Positions 1 through 4,898 of a DNA stretch of 5,818 nt are shown piece by piece. The DNA is from Clostridiales bacterium (lineage in GTDB: Bacteria > Bacillota > Clostridia > Lachnospirales > Anaerotignaceae). The notes under the pieces are model-generated. The model saw only the letters and a list, made by a program, of their open reading frames with translations. It was not told where the DNA came from and made no database searches. Numbering within the stretch: position 1 is the first letter of the stretch; each line of letters opens with the position of its first letter. The stretch covers positions 1-5,818 of the forward strand of contig JAJQDF010000270.1 of assembly GCA_021202325.1 (NCBI GenBank), in the 5' to 3' direction. The position numbers and the translations under genes are program-made.

Positions 1-19
1 TCTCTATATAATGCAATAG

Positions 20-266
20 TTTTTTACAGAAAAATGTAAAAAAATTTGCGGCAGAGCCGATAAGAGAAAATCCCGGCGGATTTTCTCTTACTATTGGCAG
101 CAAAATAAAATGTTCCGTAAAATCATCGAAACATTTTATTTTGCATTGGTATATTCCTTTGCATAGACACCTTCGGAAATGAATTCCTCAGGCACTGACT
201 GTTACCCATATTAGTTACCTGTAAGCAATTAATTTAAATTTTTGTACAAATTTCTATTTTGCCAAC
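20..266 (-). repeat. Long repeat arm of composite A (minus orientation)
   Basis: Read on the minus strand the order is: AT-rich head (GGCAAAATAGAAATTTG, from about 264), a spacer with two GGTAAC copies, a tag containing CCTGAGGAATTCATTTCC, hairpin 1 with GTTTC...CGGAAC at its loop end (stem 144-128/116-100), hairpin 2 (90-61), a tail dyad CGGCTCTGCCG, and an A/T-rich hairpin (43-20) whose 3' arm ends in U-type residues. The head and tag closely match those at 1823-1919 and 4682-4779, which fixes orientation and identity as the same unit. Confidence 0.8.
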
Positions 267-277
267 AAAAGCCACCA

Positions 278-439
278 ACGTCGGAGGAATTCACTTCCGA
301 GGACGTCTATGCCTTGAACACAATCAATGTAACCGTAAAAGTTTCTCGTGGAACTTTTGCGGTTACCTCCGTATACGATGAAATTCACAGGAATTTCATC
401 GTATACCGCTCTGCTGCCAATCGTAAAAATTTACGATTG
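278..439 (+). repeat. Short repeat arm of composite A (plus orientation)
   Basis: This arm has the tag, hairpin 1, hairpin 2, tail and outer hairpin but no head or spacer. Hairpin 1 (329-345/350-366) has a fully paired stem of 17 pairs, including two G.T wobbles (T336 with G359, and the conserved one near the loop). The ACCTCCG linker (365-371) between hairpins 1 and 2 is shared with 1977-1983 of composite B. The tag here has an ACGTC/GACGT outer stem instead of the CCT/AGG stem of other copies. Confidence 0.8.
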
Positions 440-446
440 ATTTTTT
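419..446 (+). terminator. Terminator-like hairpin at the right end of composite A
   Basis: AATCGTAAA (419-427) pairs with TTTACGATT (430-438), followed shortly by six T residues (441-446). It lies just before and partly overlaps the promoter of the downstream gene, so it may insulate that gene from upstream transcription. The stem is AT-rich and the fully paired loop would be only two bases, so real pairing is probably shorter. Confidence 0.45.
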
Positions 447-465
447 GCGTGTTTTTGCGTATAAT
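437..465 (+). promoter_or_regulatory. Sigma-A-type promoter of the AlbA-type gene
   Basis: A TTGATT -35 (437-442) and TATAAT -10 (460-465) are separated by 17 bases. Transcription would start near 472 and give a short leader of about 26 bases. The first bases of the -35 box are the end of the outermost hairpin of repeat composite A (419-438), so the repeat contributes part of this promoter. Prediction from sequence only. Confidence 0.7.
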
Positions 466-482
466 ACAATAAATACAATTGG

Positions 483-488
483 AAAGGA
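483..488 (+). promoter_or_regulatory. Ribosome binding site of the AlbA-type gene
   Basis: AAAGGA lies nine bases before ATG 498 and supports this start. Confidence 0.7.
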
Positions 489-497
489 CGAAAACGT

Positions 498-1748
498 ATG
501 CGTGAAACCAGAACAATAGAATTGAAGGAAACAATTACAAATACATTTTTAAAAACGGTGAGCGCCTTTTCAAATTACGATGGCGGAGAAATATTTTTTG
601 GCATTGATGACGAAGGCAACATCAAAGGATTGCCCGATGTGAAACAGGCATGTCTGGATATTGAAAACAAAATTAATGACAGTATTGTACCTCAGCCTAA
701 TTATACTCTAGAACTGCAGAATAATGACAGAACTATAAAATTGACCGTAAAGGGCGGAATGCAGAAGCCATATTTGTATAAATCTAAGGCATATAAGCGG
801 AACGATACCGCAACAATAGAAGTTGATGCGTTGGAATTATCAAGGCTGATTTTGGAGGGAAAAAATATCAGTTTTGAGGAATTGCCCTGTGAAGATCAGG
901 AGCTGACATTCGATGTTTTGCATAAGAAATTGAAAGAATGCATTCATATTGAGACATTTAATCAAGATACATTGAAGACATTAAATTTATATAACAATAA
1001 CGGCGGATATAATAATGCGGCAGGAATTTTGGCGGATAAAAATCATTTTCCCGGAATTGATATTGTGAAGTTCGGCGAAAACATAAATGTTATTCACAAG
1101 AGGGCGACATTTGATAATATATCGGTTTTGGCCGTATACGAAAAAACATTGGAAATGTTCAGGGACTACTATCAGTACGAAGAAATACAAGGTGCCGACA
1201 GAAAAAAGGTAGAAAAGATACCTGAAGCGGCATTCAGGGAAGCAATAGCAAACGCCTTGATCCATAGAGTGTGGGACGTGAAGTCACAAGTAAGAGTCTC
1301 AATGTTTGATGACAAAATAGAAATTATTTCTCTGGGAGGATTGCCTGCCGGAATTACCGAGGACGAATATTTATCCGGAAAGCTATCGGTTTTAAGAAAC
1401 AGGAATCTCGCAAATGTGTTTTATAGATTAGGGTTTGTTGAAATATTCGGTACGGGAATTACAAGAATAAATCAACTCTATGAAAAGGGGCTGCAGCAGC
1501 CGGAATTTGAAGTATCAGAGAATACAATTAAAATCGTACTTCCGACATTTGAGAATAACCTGAATTTAACGGAAGACGAAAAAAAGGTATATCAAATTTT
1601 AAGCAATACAACATTGAAATCAATCAGCGAAATTGCACCTTTCGTCCCCTTTGGCAAATCAAAGACAACTCAGCTGCTGAAAGGCATGAATAAAAAGGGA
1701 ATTGTAAAAATTGAAGGAAGGGGCAGAGCCACGAAATATTTAAGCTGA
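498..1748 (+). CDS. AlbA_2/Schlafen-type putative ATP-binding transcriptional regulator
   Basis: The 416-residue product resembles the family annotated as 'putative DNA-binding/ATP-binding protein' (COG2865-like). Seen: residues 7-115 match an AlbA_2 (Schlafen AAA_4) domain, with IELKE near residue 7, then FLKTVSAFSNYDGGEIFFGIDD and a G.I.GLPD turn. Residues 240-325 match an HATPase_c_4 region, with an N-box-like EAIANALIHR (E248, N252, H256), then DDKIEIISLGGLP and FGTGITRI. Residues 353-416 look like a winged helix (LTEDEKKVYQIL... then LLKGMNKKGIVKIEGRGRATKY). The start is ATG 498, nine bases after AAAGGA. Length fits the family. It is monocistronic, between two repeat composites, and its TGA stop lies inside the first hairpin of composite B. 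Inferred role: nucleotide-responsive regulation of unknown targets. Family call is solid; function is not known. Confidence 0.88.
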   Translation: MRETRTIELKETITNTFLKTVSAFSNYDGGEIFFGIDDEGNIKGLPDVKQACLDIENKINDSIVPQPNYTLELQNNDRTIKLTVKGGMQKPYLYKSKAYKRNDTATIEVDALELSRLILEGKNISFEELPCEDQELTFDVLHKKLKECIHIETFNQDTLKTLNLYNNNGGYNNAAGILADKNHFPGIDIVKFGENINVIHKRATFDNISVLAVYEKTLEMFRDYYQYEEIQGADRKKVEKIPEAAFREAIANALIHRVWDVKSQVRVSMFDDKIEIISLGGLPAGITEDEYLSGKLSVLRNRNLANVFYRLGFVEIFGTGITRINQLYEKGLQQPEFEVSENTIKIVLPTFENNLNLTEDEKKVYQILSNTTLKSISEIAPFVPFGKSKTTQLLKGMNKKGIVKIEGRGRATKYLS

Positions 1749-1774
1749 AATCTTTGGAAGATTTCAGCTTGTTT
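1742..1774 (+). terminator. Stem-loop at the end of the AlbA-type gene
   Basis: A perfect 13-bp stem AAGCTGAAATCTT / AAGATTTCAGCTT with a TGG loop; the gene's TGA (1746-1748) is inside the 5' arm. Only GTTT follows, so intrinsic termination here alone may be weak. The 30 bases 1741-1770 match 4543-4572, behind the M56 gene, at 28 of 30 positions. Confidence 0.6.
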
Positions 1775-1789
1775 GGCGGCAGAGCCGCT

Positions 1790-1820
1790 AAGCCCAAAAC
1801 TTTGGTTTCGGGCTTTTCTT
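1790..1820 (+). terminator. Second terminator-like hairpin after the AlbA-type gene
   Basis: AAGCCCAAAAC (1790-1800) pairs with GTTTCGGGCTT (1805-1815), with one A/C mismatch, and runs into TTTTCTTTC. The GC-rich base plus T-rich tail is a better intrinsic-terminator shape than the hairpin just before it. It is also module 'hairpin 2' of the left arm of composite B. Confidence 0.5.
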
Positions 1821-2066
1821 TCGGCAAAATTGAGATTTCTACAAAATCTATAATTGATGTTTATGAGTAACTATTATGTATAACAGACACCGCCTGAGGA
1901 ATTCATTTCCGAAGGTGTCAATGCATAAAGAATGGCCAAAGTAAGAGCAAAAGTTTCTTCCGGAACTTTTGCTCTTACCTCCGCGCAAGCGGAAATCCCT
2001 CAAGGATTTTCGCTTAGTCTGCTCTGCGGCTAATTCTTACAGATTCCTTAATTAATATAAATCTTA

Positions 2067-2095
2067 TTGACAAATTAAACCTACATTTGTATGCT
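2067..2095 (+). promoter_or_regulatory. Promoter of the BlaI-BlaR1-like operon
   Basis: A perfect TTGACA -35 (2067-2072) and TATGCT -10 (2090-2095) are 17 bases apart. Predicted transcription start is near 2102. The first BlaI-type operator overlaps the spacer and -10, and the second lies just after the start, the arrangement expected of a self-repressed operon. Confidence 0.8.
2082..2091. promoter_or_regulatory. BlaI-type operator 1
   Basis: TACATTTGTA has the TACA-NN-TGTA dyad recognised by BlaI/MecI-family repressors. It overlaps the first bases of the -10 box, so a bound dimer should block RNA polymerase. It is also the left part of a larger 15-bp inverted repeat (2079-2093 with 2108-2122, 14-base gap). 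Confidence 0.8.
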
Positions 2096-2109
2096 TAGCA
2101 TATAAAACA

Positions 2110-2119
2110 TACAAATGTA
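2110..2119. promoter_or_regulatory. BlaI-type operator 2
   Basis: TACAAATGTA, the same TACA-NN-TGTA dyad as operator 1 and its reverse complement. Centres are 28 bases apart, about 2.7 helical turns. It lies just downstream of the predicted start site and touches the ribosome binding site (AGGTGAT, 2119-2125). In RNA the two sites could also pair as one long hairpin covering the ribosome site if transcription began further upstream. Confidence 0.8.
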
Positions 2120-2124
2120 GGTGA
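2119..2124 (+). promoter_or_regulatory. Ribosome binding site deciding the BlaI-type start
   Basis: AGGTGA precedes ATG 2130 by about six bases. An in-frame GTG at 2121 lies inside this site and inside the operator repeat, so ATG 2130 is the credible start. Confidence 0.75.
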
Positions 2125-2129
2125 TTTTT

Positions 2130-2510
2130 ATGACTATAACCAAACTTCCCGATGTGGAACTACAGGTAATGGAGGCCATTTGGGCACTGGAAACGCCGGC
2201 CTCGACGGCGGCTGTCAAAGCCCGGCTCGAAGAAAGCCGCCCGTGGAACCTATCGGCTTTACAAACCATTCTTGGGCGGCTGGTCAAAAAAGGTTTTCTC
2301 GCCACCTCAAAGGAGGGTAAAAACAGATATTACAGCTGGCTTATATCGGAGGACGAATATATGGCCGAAGAAAGCCGTATATATATGCAGAAGCTGAAGG
2401 GCTCTTCTATCCGGGATATTGTGGCCTGCCTTTACGACAGCAATTCCCTGACCGACGAGGATTTGGCGGAGCTTAAAGAATTTATTGACCAAAAAACAGG
2501 AGGTATATGA
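2130..2510 (+). CDS. BlaI/MecI/CopY-family transcriptional repressor
   Basis: The 126-residue product has the usual length and layout of the family: an N-terminal winged helix (residues about 3-72) beginning TITKLPDVELQVMEAIWALE, the recognition-helix region WNLSALQTILGRLVKKGFLATSKEGKNRYY, then a helical dimerisation tail (about 73-126). Family members bind TACA-NN-TGTA dyads and are inactivated after signalling by a BlaR1/MecR1 peptidase. Two such dyads lie in this gene's own promoter, so self-repression is a strong inference. ATG 2130 is chosen because AGGTGA sits six bases upstream. Its stop is one base before the ATG of the M56 gene, whose ribosome site lies within this coding region. Whether beta-lactams are the signal is doubtful: no beta-lactamase is present and the partner lacks a penicillin-binding sensor. 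Confidence 0.93.
   Translation: MTITKLPDVELQVMEAIWALETPASTAAVKARLEESRPWNLSALQTILGRLVKKGFLATSKEGKNRYYSWLISEDEYMAEESRIYMQKLKGSSIRDIVACLYDSNSLTDEDLAELKEFIDQKTGGI
2498..2503 (+). promoter_or_regulatory. Ribosome binding site of the M56 peptidase gene
   Basis: AGGAGG within the end of the repressor gene, eight bases before ATG 2512. It rules against the in-frame TTG at 2485, which lies upstream of it, and implies coupled translation of the two genes. Confidence 0.85.
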
Positions 2511-2511
2511 T

Positions 2512-4545
2512 ATGTTTGCACTCTATGTTGAAAACTCCCTTTGGCTGTCGGCAGTCATTGCGGCGGCACTGGTGTTTTTCAGGGCCACAAGGGGAAAATA
2601 CAGCGCAAAACTGCCCTGCATTGTTTGGCTTATTATAGCCGCAAAGCTCATCATCCCCTGGAATGTGCCCCTGCCCCAATCCGATTATGCGGTAGAACTG
2701 CCTGCCGTATCCCAAACATATATTGCGCCAATAACACAAATGCCCGTGGACGAAGCTGTGGACAGCGAGGAGCATTTTCCGACAGAAACTGAAACCTCAG
2801 AAAACGGTATTCAGCTGGATTCACTGGCGATGTACATATGGCTTGGCGGAATGGTGACATTCGCCTTTATAACGGTTCTGAGAAACGCTTCTCTCAAACG
2901 TGAGCTGAAGATTTATTCAATACCGGCAGATGACAGGCTCAATAAAGAGCTTGAAAAAATTGCCGCAGAGCTGGGAGTAAAAACGCCTTCATTAAATATT
3001 TGCGACAGAATAACAACACCGATGGCCACCGGCCTTCTTTCGGCGGAAATATATTTGCCAAAAGAAGCCTATGGCGATGAAATAGAAATGATTTTAAGGC
3101 ACGAGCTTATACACATCAAACGCCGGGATCTGTGGAAAAAGCTTATATTTATGGCGGCAAGAATCATTCACTGGTTCAATCCCTTCGTTTATATTATGGC
3201 CTCCGAGGCAAATAAGTCGCTGGAGATAGCCTGCGATGCCGAAGTCATTAAAAATATGGATATGGAACACCGAAAAAATTACAGCTATGTTATACTGAAT
3301 CAGGCCGGCGGCGACCGTGAAGCAAGGGCCCTCACCACCTGTTTTTCCCACGGTAAAGGCACTCTCAAGGCTAGATTTTCTGAAATACTGAGTCAAAGCC
3401 CCAGAAAAAACGGCAGAACAGTTGCGGCATTCATGCTTGCACTCTGTCTGATATGCGGCGTATTTGTATCGTGTACATCTGCCGATGATTCTGCAGACTA
3501 TAGTGAAATGGCCTCGACATGGGCTGAATGTTTGGTAAGCAGGAACGGCGAAGCACGCTATGAAATAATGGATTCGGACATGAAGAACGATTTTGAAGCA
3601 TCTCAAATGTATGACGGTCAGCTCAATTATTCTATAGGCTGGTCGAGCCCCTGGGTAATTTCCTACGAAATCGAGGTTGACGGCAACACGGCGGAAATTC
3701 ACTATATACTTCAGGACAGTACCCAAGCGACCTACTACATGGATGAAAAACTGCTTTTCGGCGAGGAGGACGGCAAAACTGTTGTAATTGACTATGCCGT
3801 GTCACAGCTTCAGGCAGAGCCTGTAGGCACAAGACAGCAGCTGTCGGAAATGAGTATCGGAAGCGTTGGCTTTGAAGGCGATGACATCCTCAGGCAATAC
3901 ATAGAAATTTATACCGCCAACACCGTTTATTATGGTTTCACCGATGATTATTTTGTAGATTCAATATTCCTTACATTTGATGATATTGAAATTTCTGATA
4001 ACAGCATTGAAGCTGAATTTGCACTGAAAATAACATTGCATAACTACGATGCCGAGGTCAGCCGGATTGAGAGCGGCACCGAATTAAAGTCACTGCCCAA
4101 GGCCGATGATTTTGACGGAAATTACAGCGATGAGGTATACTATGAGTCGGGAATCAGCGTAACATATAACCTTGTGTTCACCTGCGATGCTGATTACACC
4201 AACACTGACAGCTTCATGCTGACTGACAGCAACGGCAATGCATTTATTCAGCCCTCGGCCTTCAACAGCTCCGGAGAAAAGACGGTTTTCGGAACCCTGC
4301 AAATGGACGGTAATGATGTAATCGTGAGCCTCTTGCAGTTCAATACCGACATCACTGGGCTTACCGGAAAGAGCTACTATATAACCGATTGGGACGCTGA
4401 GGAAAGGTTCATGCTGACCGATGAAAGTGAGATGTCGTTCCTTGAAGATCCTTCTTTCGATGATTTGCAGGGATATTATTGGGTAACGGTCAACGAAAAT
4501 AACGAGGTACTTAAGATAACGCAGCAAAGAGCGCAGGGCGCTTAA
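2512..4545 (+). CDS. BlaR1/MecR1-like M56 membrane metallopeptidase with non-penicillin-binding sensor region
   Basis: A 677-residue product. Seen: membrane segments at about 8-23, 34-50, 105-124 and 304-320; between the last two, a gluzincin-type zinc site HELIH (197-201) followed by RRD, and the third-ligand region SLEIACD with E238, 41 residues after H197, as in the M56 family. Known role: BlaR1/MecR1 peptidases sense a signal outside, activate, and cause loss of the partner repressor. Here the outer part (about 321-677) shows no STxK or KTG signatures of a penicillin-binding domain. Residues 325-430 (EMASTWAECLVSRNGEARYE...) look like an NTF2-like fold met in clostridial M56 proteins; 445-677 is a probable beta-rich region I do not recognise. 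Cys321 follows segment 4 in a weak lipobox-like setting. ATG 2512 fits AGGAGG eight bases upstream. The signal is unknown. TAA is the base of a repeat hairpin. Confidence 0.9.
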   Translation: MFALYVENSLWLSAVIAAALVFFRATRGKYSAKLPCIVWLIIAAKLIIPWNVPLPQSDYAVELPAVSQTYIAPITQMPVDEAVDSEEHFPTETETSENGIQLDSLAMYIWLGGMVTFAFITVLRNASLKRELKIYSIPADDRLNKELEKIAAELGVKTPSLNICDRITTPMATGLLSAEIYLPKEAYGDEIEMILRHELIHIKRRDLWKKLIFMAARIIHWFNPFVYIMASEANKSLEIACDAEVIKNMDMEHRKNYSYVILNQAGGDREARALTTCFSHGKGTLKARFSEILSQSPRKNGRTVAAFMLALCLICGVFVSCTSADDSADYSEMASTWAECLVSRNGEARYEIMDSDMKNDFEASQMYDGQLNYSIGWSSPWVISYEIEVDGNTAEIHYILQDSTQATYYMDEKLLFGEEDGKTVVIDYAVSQLQAEPVGTRQQLSEMSIGSVGFEGDDILRQYIEIYTANTVYYGFTDDYFVDSIFLTFDDIEISDNSIEAEFALKITLHNYDAEVSRIESGTELKSLPKADDFDGNYSDEVYYESGISVTYNLVFTCDADYTNTDSFMLTDSNGNAFIQPSAFNSSGEKTVFGTLQMDGNDVIVSLLQFNTDITGLTGKSYYITDWDAEERFMLTDESEMSFLEDPSFDDLQGYYWVTVNENNEVLKITQQRAQGA

Positions 4546-4573
4546 GCTGAAATCTTTGTGAGATTTCAGCTTA
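4543..4573 (+). terminator. Stem-loop at the end of the M56 peptidase gene
   Basis: TAAGCTGAAATCT pairs with AGATTTCAGCTTA around a TTGTG loop; the TAA stop is the first three bases of the stem. No strong T run follows, so intrinsic termination is uncertain. It nearly copies the hairpin behind the AlbA-type gene. Confidence 0.55.
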
Positions 4574-4898
4574 TAGCAGAGGCAAATCGAAAAGTTCCTT
4601 TGAAACTTTTCAATTTGCATTGGCTACATTTTAGGCATTGACGCCGTTGGAATAAAATCCCAACGGCGTTGACTGCTTCTTTTTGCAAAATTGAAATTTA
4701 TACAAAATCTAAAATTGATATTTTCGGGTAGCCAGATTGGTTACATAAATCGCTCGAGGAATTCATTTCCGAGAGTGTCAAAAAATTAAAAAATAGCTAA
4801 TGTAAAAGCCAATGTTTCAAAGGTTTTACGGAACATTGGCTTTTACTTCCATACCAGGATGAAATTCCTCAGAATTTCATCCTAAGCCGCACCGCGGC
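4543..4898. repeat. Repeat composite C between convergent genes
   Basis: Left arm (4543-4669, minus orientation): outer hairpin 4543-4555/4561-4573, tail-like GCAGAGGC (4576-4583), hairpin 1 (4582-4598/4602-4618) and a tag-position hairpin with a perfect 10-bp stem (4641-4650/4660-4669). Right arm (4682-4898, plus orientation): AT-rich head (4682-4719), spacer, tag hairpin (4751-4779), hairpin 1 (4802-4818/4830-4846), hairpin 2 (4856-4867/4872-4883) and a GCCGC-acc-GCGGC tail dyad (4886-4898). It reaches from the stop codon of the M56 gene into the last codons of the LysR gene, so it occupies the whole convergent gap. Confidence 0.85.

Larger units (their letters stand above)
20..439. repeat. 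Repeat composite A: two opposed stem-loop arms
   Basis: The composite fills the gap before the first gene. The long arm (20-266) reads on the minus strand; the short arm (278-439) reads on the plus strand. From left to right the hairpins are: 20-28/35-43; a GC-rich mini-dyad CGGC-aga-GCCG at 49-59; a perfect 13-bp stem 61-73/78-90; 100-116/128-144; and a tag hairpin at 166-193. A spacer and AT-rich head (about 194-266) follow. Then come the tag hairpin 278-306, 329-345/350-366, a perfect 16-bp stem 371-386/391-406, the tail CCGCTCTGCTGCC (406-418) and 419-427/430-438. The same modules recur at 1742-2030 and 4543-4898. It encodes no credible protein. Family not recognised. Confidence 0.85.
1742..2030. 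repeat. Repeat composite B: partial left arm plus full right arm
   Basis: The left arm (1742-1815, minus orientation) keeps only an outer hairpin (1742-1754/1758-1770), the tail dyad GCGGC-aga-GCCGC (1776-1788) and a hairpin 2 (1790-1800/1805-1815). The right arm (1823-2030, plus orientation) is complete: AT-rich head (1823-1859), spacer with GTAAC/TAAC repeats, tag hairpin (1886-1919), hairpin 1 (1941-1957/1962-1978), linker ACCTCCG, hairpin 2 (1987-1998/2004-2015) and tail CTGCTCTGCGGC (2019-2030). It fills the gap between the AlbA-type gene and the BlaI-type promoter. No coding capacity is apparent; the aligned frames carry stops. Confidence 0.85.

Noticed and set aside
20..43. TTTACA...TGTAAA as a possible third BlaI operator
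   Set aside because: The half-sites are six bases apart instead of two, and the sequence fits the outer hairpin of a repeat arm.
20..439. CRISPR array or insertion sequence
   Set aside because: No regularly spaced identical direct repeats with unique spacers, and no cas or transposase gene in the window. The repeats are dyads with variable stems.
242..472. Open frame of 76 codons on the plus strand
   Set aside because: It starts with TTG, has no ribosome site, and lies over the repeat arm. The equivalent frames in composites B and C contain stops or shifts, so the apparent protein similarity is only nucleotide conservation of hairpins.
1823..1859. Sigma-A promoter in the repeat head
   Set aside because: TATAAT occurs at 1849-1854 in composite B, but the nearest TTGAGA is only 13 bases away and neither element is kept in the other heads.
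2485..2511. TTG 2485 as start of the M56 gene
   Set aside because: It lies upstream of the AGGAGG site, overlaps the repressor gene, and would add residues ahead of a normal first membrane segment.
3094..3726. Long open frame on the minus strand inside the M56 gene
   Set aside because: It is antisense to a gene with clear M56 motifs, has no ribosome site or family features, and its composition fits a shadow frame.
4090..4620. Open frame on the minus strand across the end of the M56 gene
   Set aside because: It begins inside a repeat hairpin and runs antisense to the peptidase; no recognisable domain.
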